From Xinfangfangia pollutisoli (GTDB lineage Bacteria; Pseudomonadota; Alphaproteobacteria; Rhodobacterales; Rhodobacteraceae): 44,297 nucleotides of DNA. How positions within the stretch are numbered: position 1 is the stretch's first letter; the number at the start of each line of letters is the position of its first letter. The notes beneath the pieces are model-generated. The model was not told where the DNA came from. It saw only the letters and a program-made list of their open reading frames with translations, and searched no databases. Below, in pieces: positions 16,923-24,634 of the stretch. Position numbers and translations under genes: made by a program. Where the stretch lies: assembly GCF_020179405.1 (NCBI RefSeq), contig NZ_JAICBZ010000028.1, positions 1 through 44,297 on the forward strand, read 5' to 3'.

Positions 16923-17972
16923 ATGAGTGTGGATGTTCCGGTCGACGCGCTGCGCGCCTTCGTGGCGGATCTGTTCGCGGCGGCGGGCCTGTCGGCGCCC
17001 CTTGCCGCGCGCGTGGCCTCGGCTTTGGTCGAGGCGGACATGTCGGGCCGCAGCTCGCATGGCGTGCTGCAGGCCGAGAACTATCTGGCCCGGCTGGAAA
17101 CCGGCGCCATGACCACCGCCGAGACGCCGGTTGTGGTTCGCGACAGCGGTGGGGTGATCGTGCTGGATGCCGCGCATATGCAGGGCCATATCGCGGCCGA
17201 AGAGGCGATGGCGCTGGCCATCCGGCGCGCTCGTCTCACGGGCATCGCGGCCGTGGCCGTCCGCCGCGGGTTCCACACCGGTGTGGTGGGCCGCTATGTC
17301 CGCATGGCTGCCGAGGCCGGCTGCGTCGGCATCGCCATCAGCAACGCCAAGCCCGTGATGCCGGCGCCCGGCGGGGCGGAGCGGCTGGTCGGGACCAATC
17401 CGCTTGCCATCGGGCTGCCGCAGGCCGAGGGGCCAGCGATCGTTCTGGACATGGCGACGACGGCAGGCACAATCGGACGGATCCGCCAGGCGATGGCGGC
17501 GGGCAATTCGATCCCCGAAGGCTGGGCGGTGGATGCCAAGGGACGGCCGACCACCGATGCCGCAACAGCGATGAAAGGCCTGCTGCTTCCGGCCGGCGGG
17601 GCCAAGGGATTTGGACTGGCCTTCATGATCGACCTTCTCGCTGGCCTGCTCTCGGGCGGGGTCTGGGGCGCGGCTTTGGGCGAATTGAACGACGATCCGA
17701 AGAACCCCTACAACTCCTCCTACCTGTTCATCGTCCTGCACATTGCCCATTTCCAGCCATTGGCGGACTTTCAGGCCCAGGCGGCTGAGGCCGCCCGCCG
17801 CCTGCGTGGCTCGCGCCGCGCGCCGGGGGTGGATCGCCTGTTCACTCCCGGCGAGCAAAGCGCCGAGGCACTTGCCACAAACCGCGGAACCGTTCCGCTG
17901 ACCGATACGGTCCGCAAGACCCTGGCCGCGCGTGCCCTGCGTCTGGGCGTCGCGCGGCCGGACTTTCTGTAG
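16923..17972 (+). CDS. Ldh2-family malate/L-lactate dehydrogenase
   Basis: A 349-residue NAD(P)-dependent oxidoreductase of the Ldh2/MDH-type family (malate, L-lactate, ureidoglycolate, 2,3-diketogulonate and similar dehydrogenases). It shows the SGRSSHGV segment with the catalytic histidine, NPLAIGLP, IPEGWAVDAKGRPTTD and the C-terminal GGAKGFGLAFMIDLLAG. Length is normal. AGGGGGA precedes the ATG. It probably oxidises a 2-hydroxy acid to a 2-keto acid. The control region is shared with the fumarase-like operon, so the two likely serve one pathway. Confidence 0.92.
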   Translation: MSVDVPVDALRAFVADLFAAAGLSAPLAARVASALVEADMSGRSSHGVLQAENYLARLETGAMTTAETPVVVRDSGGVIVLDAAHMQGHIAAEEAMALAIRRARLTGIAAVAVRRGFHTGVVGRYVRMAAEAGCVGIAISNAKPVMPAPGGAERLVGTNPLAIGLPQAEGPAIVLDMATTAGTIGRIRQAMAAGNSIPEGWAVDAKGRPTTDAATAMKGLLLPAGGAKGFGLAFMIDLLAGLLSGGVWGAALGELNDDPKNPYNSSYLFIVLHIAHFQPLADFQAQAAEAARRLRGSRRAPGVDRLFTPGEQSAEALATNRGTVPLTDTVRKTLAARALRLGVARPDFL

Positions 17973-17976
17973 CCAT

Positions 17977-18007
17977 CCGCCCCGCGCCGGAACCAGGCGC
18001 GGGGCGG
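17977..18007. terminator. Hairpin between convergent genes
   Basis: A perfect 12-bp stem (CCGCCCCGCGCC with its complement) and a 7-base loop lies between the convergent Ldh2 gene and tctC of set 3. It has no T-tract. It is likely a bidirectional stop signal or mRNA end protector. Confidence 0.6.
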
Positions 18008-18030
18008 GCGCGGATCAGCCAGGCCTGATG

Positions 18031-19014
18031 TCAGTCAACCTTGATTCCGGCGGCCGCGATGACCTTGGCGAACTTCTCCTGATCGGACTTGATCACGGCG
18101 CCGAACGCTTCGGGCGTGCTGGCGTTGATCGTGGTGCCCAACTTGTCAAAGAATTCCTTTGCCTCGGGCGTCCGGAGATAGTCGACGATCGCCGCGTTCA
18201 GCGCCGCGACGATTTCGGGCGGGGTGCCCGCAGGGGCGACGAAGCCATTCCAGGCGGTCAGCTCATAGCCCGGCACCACCTCGGCCACCGTGGGGACATC
18301 GGGCAGGATGGGCGAGCGTTCCGCGCTGGTCACCGCCAGCGCGATCAGCGCGCCGGAGTCGATATGCGGCACCGCCGTCGTCAGCGTGTCGAAGGCGAAG
18401 GGCACCTCATCCGCCAGCAAAGCGCCCAGCAGCTTGCCGCTGCCCGCATAGGGGATATGGACCGCCGAGCCCTCTATCCCCTGCAGCAGCATTTCCATCG
18501 AAAGGTGCTGGCTGTAGCCGATCCCGCCGCTGCCATAGTCGAAGGCATCGGGGTTCGCCTTCACCTTGGCCACCCATTCCTCCAGCGTGGTCACCCCGAA
18601 AGAGGGGTTCACCAGCAAGACATTCGGCACCGAGGAAACCATGGCGATCGGGGCGAAATCGGCCACCGGATCATAGCTGACATCCGGGGCCAGCGAAGGC
18701 AGGATCGCGAACGAGGAGAAGACGAACTGGATCGTCTGCCCGTCCGGGGCCGCCGCCTTCACCGTCTGCGCCGCCAGCGCCCCGCCCGATCCGGGCAGGT
18801 TGTCCACGACGAAGCTTTCGCCGAACTTCGCCGTCAGCGCCTCGGCCACCAGGCGCGAGACGGTGTCGGCAGTGCCGCCCGGCGACGATCCGACGACGAT
18901 CCGGACAAGGTCGTCCGGGTAGGCGTCCTGCGCAAGGGCGCCATGTGTCAGGGCGCCATGTGTCAGGCCGATGGCGCCAAGCGCCGCCGCCGCGATCAGG
19001 GATCTAATCCGCAT
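18031..19014 (-). CDS. tctC: TTT periplasmic substrate receptor TctC/Bug (set 3)
   Basis: A 327-residue TctC/Bug receptor with a Sec-type signal peptide that contains a duplicated HGALT unit (THGALTHGALA) made by an exact 15-bp tandem repeat. The binding loop is VGSSPGGTADTVSR, lacking the common PY before the glycine-rich turn but keeping the aspartate. The start at 19014 has GGAGGAGAAGG directly upstream and overlaps the end of the CoA-transferase gene by 11 bp. Unlike the other sets, the receptor is the last gene of its operon (tctB, tctA, CoA-transferase, tctC). Confidence 0.93.
   Translation of the reverse strand: MRIRSLIAAAALGAIGLTHGALTHGALAQDAYPDDLVRIVVGSSPGGTADTVSRLVAEALTAKFGESFVVDNLPGSGGALAAQTVKAAAPDGQTIQFVFSSFAILPSLAPDVSYDPVADFAPIAMVSSVPNVLLVNPSFGVTTLEEWVAKVKANPDAFDYGSGGIGYSQHLSMEMLLQGIEGSAVHIPYAGSGKLLGALLADEVPFAFDTLTTAVPHIDSGALIALAVTSAERSPILPDVPTVAEVVPGYELTAWNGFVAPAGTPPEIVAALNAAIVDYLRTPEAKEFFDKLGTTINASTPEAFGAVIKSDQEKFAKVIAAAGIKVD
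18937..18968. repeat. 15-bp exact tandem duplication in a signal peptide
   Basis: The unit GGGCGCCATGTGTCA occurs twice in direct succession at about 18938-18967. It lies within the tctC signal-peptide coding region and keeps the frame, adding five residues. Confidence 0.85.
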
Positions 19015-20230
19015 CCTTCTCCTCCCGCTGTTGTTCGTTCTGTCCGATCCCGTCGCAAAGCGCCGCGATCTCTTCCGTCGAAAAGCCGAACGCGCGCAGA
19101 ACCTCGCCCGTGTGTTCGCCCATGCGGGGCGGGGGCCGATCCATCCGGGCACCGCCATGATCCAGCCGGAACGCCGCCTTGGGCACGGTGATCGCCCCCG
19201 GGATCCCCGGCGCATCGATGAAGCCATGCAGCGCGTCGCGGCTTTGCATCTGCGGATGGGCCAGCGTCTCGGGCAGGGTCCAGATCCGCGCGGCCGGGAT
19301 GTGATGGGCCTGAAGCCAGTCCTCCCAATCTGCTGCCGGTCGCTGCAACAGGATTGGCCGCAGCACAGCCCGTTCCGCCTCGGCCCCGGCGCGTCGTTCG
19401 GCATTTGTGTGCTTGATCAGACCGGGATGGCCCAGCAACCGCCAAAGCCTTGCCTGCTGCGCCAGGTTGATCGCGGCAAGCTGCAATGGCCCATCCGCCG
19501 TATCGTACAGTCCGACCGTTGCGAATTCATGGTGATTGCCGACGGATTTCGGCGCGCGCCCCGAGCGGCTGTGATTGGTCAGATGCGCGCCCATCAGGAT
19601 CAGCGCGGTGTCCAGCATCGACAGGTCCACCCGCTGGCCGCGCCCCGTCCGCGCGCGCTGGAACAGCGCCGCCGAAAGGGCGAAGGCGGCCATGGTGCCG
19701 GTCGCGTAATCCACCGCGGGGGTGCCGACCTTCATCGGCTGCGTGCCCGGCGCGCCATTGACCATCATCAGGCCCGAGACCGCCTGGATCACCTGGTCAT
19801 AGGCGGTCTGCCCGCCCCGTGGCCCCTCTTGCCCGAAGGCCGAGATCGAGGCGTAGATCAGCCGCGGGTTCAGCGCCGCCAGATCGGGATAACCCAGCCC
19901 CAGCGCCGCCATCGCGCCCGGGCGGAAGTTCTCGACCAGGATGTCCACATCCGCCACCAGCCGCCGCAGCGCGTCCTGGCCTGCCCGGGTCTTCAGATCC
20001 AGCGTGATCGACCGCTTGCCGCCATTCTGGATCAGGAAATGCGTGCCCATCCCCGCCTGCGACAACGCCTCGTCCACCCCATCCAGCCGGGTCTGATCCG
20101 GCGCATGGGGGTTCTCGACGCGGATCACATCGGCCCCGAACAGCGCGAGCTGATAGCTGGCGAAGGGACCGGCCAGCACATGGGTGATGTCGAGGACGCG
20201 GATGCCGGCGAAGGGGCGCAGGTCTTCCAT
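19004..20230 (-). CDS. Class III (CaiB/BaiF) acyl-CoA transferase
   Basis: A 408-residue family III CoA-transferase. D174 in VGTPAVDYATG is the catalytic aspartate position of the family, and the N-terminus GIRVLDITHVLAGPF and VENFRPGAM are typical. These enzymes move CoA between carboxylic acids (for example formyl-CoA:oxalate, succinyl-CoA:citramalate, carnitine). GAGGAGG precedes the start, which overlaps the tctA stop as TGATG. Sitting between tctA and tctC of set 3, it likely activates the acid imported by that transporter to its CoA thioester. The acid is unknown. Confidence 0.94.
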   Translation of the reverse strand: MEDLRPFAGIRVLDITHVLAGPFASYQLALFGADVIRVENPHAPDQTRLDGVDEALSQAGMGTHFLIQNGGKRSITLDLKTRAGQDALRRLVADVDILVENFRPGAMAALGLGYPDLAALNPRLIYASISAFGQEGPRGGQTAYDQVIQAVSGLMMVNGAPGTQPMKVGTPAVDYATGTMAAFALSAALFQRARTGRGQRVDLSMLDTALILMGAHLTNHSRSGRAPKSVGNHHEFATVGLYDTADGPLQLAAINLAQQARLWRLLGHPGLIKHTNAERRAGAEAERAVLRPILLQRPAADWEDWLQAHHIPAARIWTLPETLAHPQMQSRDALHGFIDAPGIPGAITVPKAAFRLDHGGARMDRPPPRMGEHTGEVLRAFGFSTEEIAALCDGIGQNEQQREEKDAD

Positions 20231-21735
20231 CACGCCTCCTCGGCAAAGGCGTCGCGGCGACGGCGGGCGATGGCCGGGGCGCAGACCAGGACAAGGCCCA
20301 GCGCCGAGACGATCAGGAAGCCCAGGCTGATCGGCTCGGTCACGAAGACGGTCGGATCGCCGCGCGACATCAGCATGCTGCGGCGCAGCTGCTCTTCCAT
20401 CATCGGGCCCAGGATGAAGCCAAGGGTCAAGGGCGCGGGTTCGCATCCCAGACGCATGAAGACATAGCCGAGCAGCGAGAAGACGCTAAGCTCCAGCATC
20501 GAGAAGGCGGTGCCCGAGGCCGAATAGATCCCCACCGCGCTGAAGGCGGTGACGGCCACAACCAGGATCGGATAGGGCACGGTCAGGAAGCGGACCCAAA
20601 GGCCGATCAGCGGCAGGTTCAGCAGGATCAGCATCAGGTTGCCGACCCACATCGACACGATCAGCCCCCAGAACAGCCCGGGCTGCTTGACGATGATGTC
20701 CGGCCCCGGCTGGATCCCCTGCAGGATCATCGCGCCGATCATCAGCGCCATGACGGCGTTGGACGGCAGGCCCAGCGTCAGCATCGGTATGAAGGCGGTC
20801 TGTGAGCCCGCATTGTTGGCGCTTTCCGGCGCGGCCACGCCCTCGATGGCGCCCTTGCCCATCTCGGCCCGGTTCTTCGACACCTTCTTCTCGACGATGT
20901 AAGCTGCGAACGAGGCCAGCATCGCGCCGCCGCCAGGCAGGATCCCAAGGATCGAGCCGATGCCGGTGCCGCGGATCGTGGGCCAGGCGATGCGGCGCAG
21001 ATCTTGCCAGGACAGCCAAAGCCCAGTGACCTTGCGGGTCAGCACCTCGCGGTTCTCGGGTTGCTCCAGATTGCGCAGGATCTCGGCCAGACCGAAAAGG
21101 CCGATGGCAAGCGCCACGAAATCCACCCCGTCGGTCAGCTCGATCAGGCCCAGGTTCAGCCGGGCGGTGCCCGTGTAGATGTCGGTGCCGACCAGGCCCA
21201 GCAACAGCCCCAGCAGAACCATGGCGATGGCCTTGGGAACAGAGCCATGTGCCAGGACGACCGAGGCGATCAGCCCCAGCACCATCATCGAGAAATAGGA
21301 GGGCGGCCGGAAGGCCATGGCGACCTGGGTCAGGGGCGCCGCGAAAAGCGCCACGATCACAGTGGCCACCGTGCCCGCGAAGAACGACGAGATCCCCGCC
21401 GCCGCCAGCGCCTTGCCCGCCATCCCGCGCCGCGCCATCTGGTAGCCGTCCAGCGTGGTGATGGCCGACGATGCCTCGCCGGGCAGGTTCAGCAGGATCG
21501 CTGTGGTCGATCCGCCGTATTGCGCGCCGTAATAGATCCCGGCCAGCATGATCAGCGCGGAATCCGGGGCCATCGTGTAGGTCACCGGCAGCAGGATCGC
21601 GATGGTGGCCAGTGGCCCCACGCCGGGCAGAACGCCGACCAGCGTGCCCGCCAAGGCGCCGAGGAAGCAGAAGAAGATGTTCTTGGCCGCCAGCGCGACG
21701 CTGAAGCCCAGTGCAAGATTGGACAGGAATTCCAA
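20230..21735 (-). CDS. tctA: TTT transporter large membrane subunit TctA (set 3)
   Basis: A 501-residue TctA permease subunit with GVLPGVGPLATIAILLP in the first half and GILPGGGAM then [20 protein letters not shown] in the second. No ATG fits the N-terminus. The start is taken as the TTG at 21735 (giving LEFLSNLALGF, matching the start of the other three TctA proteins), 11 bp after the tctB stop, with a G-rich stretch upstream as weak ribosome site. The frame is open far upstream, but that part overlaps tctB and is not family-like. Confidence 0.92.
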   Translation of the reverse strand: MEFLSNLALGFSVALAAKNIFFCFLGALAGTLVGVLPGVGPLATIAILLPVTYTMAPDSALIMLAGIYYGAQYGGSTTAILLNLPGEASSAITTLDGYQMARRGMAGKALAAAGISSFFAGTVATVIVALFAAPLTQVAMAFRPPSYFSMMVLGLIASVVLAHGSVPKAIAMVLLGLLLGLVGTDIYTGTARLNLGLIELTDGVDFVALAIGLFGLAEILRNLEQPENREVLTRKVTGLWLSWQDLRRIAWPTIRGTGIGSILGILPGGGAMLASFAAYIVEKKVSKNRAEMGKGAIEGVAAPESANNAGSQTAFIPMLTLGLPSNAVMALMIGAMILQGIQPGPDIIVKQPGLFWGLIVSMWVGNLMLILLNLPLIGLWVRFLTVPYPILVVAVTAFSAVGIYSASGTAFSMLELSVFSLLGYVFMRLGCEPAPLTLGFILGPMMEEQLRRSMLMSRGDPTVFVTEPISLGFLIVSALGLVLVCAPAIARRRRDAFAEEA

Positions 21736-21746
21736 ACACCCGCCCC

Positions 21747-22214
21747 CTAGCGCAGAAGATCGCCGATGAGCGGAAGACCAATCCCCAGCCCAAAGGAAAA
21801 GATTGCCACGCAGGCGGCCGTCATCACGATCGCCAGAAGGACGATCCGGCTTGCGCGCATCTGGCCGGTGGCGAAGCCCGCCAGAAGGCTCAGAAGGAAC
21901 AGCGCGGCGATCAGGCCCAGCGGACGCATCACCAGCCCGAACAGCAGCAGCCCGGTCGGGATCAGCACGATCGCCTTCCAGGGAAGCGGTGGGGACGATT
22001 CGGGCCGGGCCACGCGCGTTCCGGCAAGGGCGATGGCCAGGCCAAGCAGGCAAAGCAGGCCGCCGATCACCGCCGGGAAATACCCGGGCCCCATGCGGAA
22101 GGGGGTGCCGAGGCGCAGGCCGAACAAGGCTTGCCCGCAGAACCCCGCCCCGAGGGCCGCGAACAGCAGTCCCGCCGCGATGTCGCTGTTCATTCGGAGT
22201 GGCGTCTCGGTCAT
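21747..22214 (-). CDS. tctB: TTT transporter small membrane subunit TctB (set 3)
   Basis: A 155-residue TctB protein with the GPGYFP hallmark and about four membrane segments, ending GLPLIGDLLR. Two ATG starts are possible, 22214 and 22193, seven codons apart, neither with a strong ribosome site. The longer is listed. It opens the minus-strand set 3 operon and diverges from the enolase-superfamily gene across 171 bp containing an operator-like site. Confidence 0.88.
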   Translation of the reverse strand: MTETPLRMNSDIAAGLLFAALGAGFCGQALFGLRLGTPFRMGPGYFPAVIGGLLCLLGLAIALAGTRVARPESSPPLPWKAIVLIPTGLLLFGLVMRPLGLIAALFLLSLLAGFATGQMRASRIVLLAIVMTAACVAIFSFGLGIGLPLIGDLLR

Positions 22215-22298
22215 CGGCCTGTGCTCGCTTTGTCCCGTGGGGTTGCGAGAGAAGGTTAGACGGCAGGCGCCGCAGGCCACGACCTGCGCTTCCCCCTG

Positions 22299-22313
22299 TT
22301 TCGTTGCGCGGAA
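22299..22313. promoter_or_regulatory. IclR-type operator, copy k
   Basis: TTTCGTTGCGCGGAA lies in the divergent region between tctB of set 3 (start 22214) and the enolase-superfamily gene (start 22386). Confidence 0.5.
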
Positions 22314-22385
22314 TGTCCGGTGGCGCGGCCCCTTGCCTCGGGCGGCGCACCGCATCCTGGCCGAGGGCAGCAAAAGGGCGGGCGC

Positions 22386-23525
22386 ATGAAAATCACCGGA
22401 ACCACCATTCGCGCCTGGCGGCTTCCGCTGGCCTCGCCGATGATCTCGGCCCGCGTGACGATGACCCATCGGGAACTGGTCGTGGTCGAGATCGAGACCT
22501 CGGCCGGCATTTCCGGTACGGGCTGGTGCACCACGGCGGGCGTCGGGGCGGCGGCGGTGCAGGCTTTGCTGTCTGGCTATCTGCTTCCCATGCTGACGGG
22601 CGCCGACCCAAGGATGGTAGAGCGGATCTGGCACCGGCTGTGGATGGAATGCCATGCCGCAGGCCCCGGCGGGATCACCACGCTGGCCCTTTCGGCGCTG
22701 GACATCGCGCTGTGGGACATCAAGGCCAAAGCGGCTGGCGAGCCGCTGTATCGGCTGCTGGGTGGCGGGCCCCGCGGGGTGCCCGTCTATGCCAGTGCCA
22801 TCAATCTGCATCTCTCGCAGGAAGATTTGGTGGCGCAGGCCCGCGCGCAACGTGCCGCCGGCTATCGCGCCTTCAAGCTGAAGGTGGGCCGTCCCGGCCT
22901 GCACGAGGATCTGGAGCGCTGCCTGGCCGTGCGGGCGACCATCGGGGATGACGGCATCCTCATGCTCGATGCCAACCAGAAATGGCAGCTGGGCGAGGCG
23001 ATCCAGCGCTGCCGCATCCTGACCGAGGCCGCCCCGCTGTTCATCGAGGAGCCGCTTCTTTCCGACGATGTCGATGGCCACCGCCGGCTGCGCCAGTCCT
23101 GTGGGGTGCCGGTCGCCATGGGCGAGCAGCTCTGCAATCGGTTCGAGTTCTGGACCTATGTCCGCAGCGATGCGGCAGATTACCTGCAACCAGACGTGTG
23201 GAAGGTGGGCGGCATCACCGAATTCCTGAAGATCGCCGCCCTTGGCGCTTCGACCAACCTGCCGATCTCGCCCCATGGCGCGGTCGAGCTGTCGGTGCAT
23301 CTGGCGGCGGCCCTGCCCAATGCCCTGCATGTCGAGAACATCTTCGGCCTGAACCTGTTCGATCTGGGCGCCACCACGAAGCCCCTGCCCTTCCGGGATG
23401 GGCTGTTGCAACCTCCGGACGGACCGGGCCATGGTGTGGTCTTCGACGGGCCGGCGCTGGCGGGGGCCGGGATCCGTCTGGGCGAGGCGATCGACCGGAT
23501 GCCGTTGCAGCGCGACCCGGGGTGA
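22386..23525 (+). CDS. Mandelate racemase/muconate lactonizing-type enolase superfamily enzyme
   Basis: A 379-residue enolase-superfamily protein. The KxK pair (K164, K166 in FKLKVGRP), metal ligands D195 (LDANQKW), E221 (IEEP) and E247 (GEQL), and the catalytic H297 (ISPHGAVE) with D270 all fit the mandelate racemase group, whose members remove an alpha proton from carboxylates for racemisation or dehydration of sugar acids. The start has AAGGGCGGG upstream. It diverges from set 3 and leads into set 4 on the plus strand, separated from tctC of set 4 by 99 bp. Sugar-acid dehydratase or racemase activity is likely; the substrate is open. Confidence 0.93.
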   Translation: MKITGTTIRAWRLPLASPMISARVTMTHRELVVVEIETSAGISGTGWCTTAGVGAAAVQALLSGYLLPMLTGADPRMVERIWHRLWMECHAAGPGGITTLALSALDIALWDIKAKAAGEPLYRLLGGGPRGVPVYASAINLHLSQEDLVAQARAQRAAGYRAFKLKVGRPGLHEDLERCLAVRATIGDDGILMLDANQKWQLGEAIQRCRILTEAAPLFIEEPLLSDDVDGHRRLRQSCGVPVAMGEQLCNRFEFWTYVRSDAADYLQPDVWKVGGITEFLKIAALGASTNLPISPHGAVELSVHLAAALPNALHVENIFGLNLFDLGATTKPLPFRDGLLQPPDGPGHGVVFDGPALAGAGIRLGEAIDRMPLQRDPG

Positions 23526-23528
23526 CCG

Positions 23529-23543
23529 TTCCGGCAGACGGAA
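23529..23543. promoter_or_regulatory. IclR-type operator, copy l
   Basis: TTCCGGCAGACGGAA, extendable by one matching base on each side, lies just after the enolase-superfamily gene and 82 bp before tctC of set 4. It differs from copy g at two central positions. Confidence 0.6.
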
Positions 23544-23624
23544 CCTGCCGTGACGGAAGCCTCTGCGGGCGGGCTGGCCTGCCAAGACAGGACAACCCGG
23601 AGAACCGGGATGGGAGGGAGAATT

Positions 23625-24587
23625 ATGAAATACGGATTGTCATTCGCAGCCGCCTTGACCGGGACGATGCTGCTGTCACCCCAAGTCCTGGCGCAACAGG
23701 CCTATCCGGTCGATACGGTCACCATGATCGTGCCCTATGCCAGCGGCGGGGCGGGCGATATCGTCGGGCGGCTGGTCGCCGATGATCTGGGCCAGCGCCT
23801 GGGCGTGACCTTCGTGGTCGAGAACCTGGGCGGGGCCAGCGGCACGCTGGGGGCCGAGAAGGCGGCGCGCGCGCCTGCCGATGGCTCGACACTGCTTCTG
23901 GCGGGCAACGCGATCTTCACCACCGCGCCGCATCTGGCCGAGGTGCCCTTCGATCCCTTCGCCGATTTCACCGCCATCGCCAATGTCAGCGAGGCGGTGC
24001 GCCTGCTGGCCGCGTCCAAGCATCTGCCCGTGACGAATTTCCAGGAGTTCGTGACCTACGCCAAGGAAAACCCCGGCGCGCTGAATTATGGCAGCGTGGG
24101 CGTCGGATCGACGGGCCATGTCGCCACGGTGGACCTGCTGCGCGTGCTGGAGATCGAGGCCACGCATATCCCCTACAAGGGCGCTGCCGAGGTGGTGCAG
24201 GCGCTGCTGTCCGGAGACATCCAGTTCATGCTGGACGCCGCCGCCGTGGCGCAGGCCAAACAGGACACGGTGACGGCGCTGGCCGTGCCGGGGGCCACCC
24301 CGCTGGCAGCTTTGCCCGATGTGCCGACCTATGCAGATCTGGGCATCACCAGCATGACCGGCACCGGCTGGCAAATGGTGATGGGTCCCGCCGGGATGCC
24401 GCCGGACGTGGTCGCCATGATCGAGGCGGCGCTGAAGGCGGCAAGCGAGGATCCGGCCTTCCTGGAGAAACTGGCCAAGGCCGGCGTCTCGCCGCGCTTC
24501 ATCGCCGGGCCAGAGTTGGCGGCGGCCCTGCAGGAAGACTTCACCAAGCAGGGTGCGCTTCTGGCCGCCATCGGCGTGAAGAAATAG
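23625..24587 (+). CDS. tctC: TTT periplasmic substrate receptor TctC/Bug (set 4)
   Basis: A 320-residue TctC/Bug receptor with a Sec signal peptide (MKYGLSFAAALTG, cleavage likely after VLAQ or QVLA). The binding loop is VPYASGGAGDIVGR with the conserved aspartate. The start at 23625 has GGGAGGGAG four bases upstream. Gene order downstream is MmgE/PrpD, tctB, tctA. Confidence 0.94.
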   Translation: MKYGLSFAAALTGTMLLSPQVLAQQAYPVDTVTMIVPYASGGAGDIVGRLVADDLGQRLGVTFVVENLGGASGTLGAEKAARAPADGSTLLLAGNAIFTTAPHLAEVPFDPFADFTAIANVSEAVRLLAASKHLPVTNFQEFVTYAKENPGALNYGSVGVGSTGHVATVDLLRVLEIEATHIPYKGAAEVVQALLSGDIQFMLDAAAVAQAKQDTVTALAVPGATPLAALPDVPTYADLGITSMTGTGWQMVMGPAGMPPDVVAMIEAALKAASEDPAFLEKLAKAGVSPRFIAGPELAAALQEDFTKQGALLAAIGVKK

Positions 24588-24634
24588 GCGCCGATGCCCG
24601 TGCCGATCTGTCAGACCCGAACGGATGCCGCCCG

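Noticed and set aside
20230-22350. A 706-codon form of TctA in set 3
   Set aside because: The first 200 codons overlap tctB in another frame and do not match TctA; the family N-terminus begins at the TTG at 21735.
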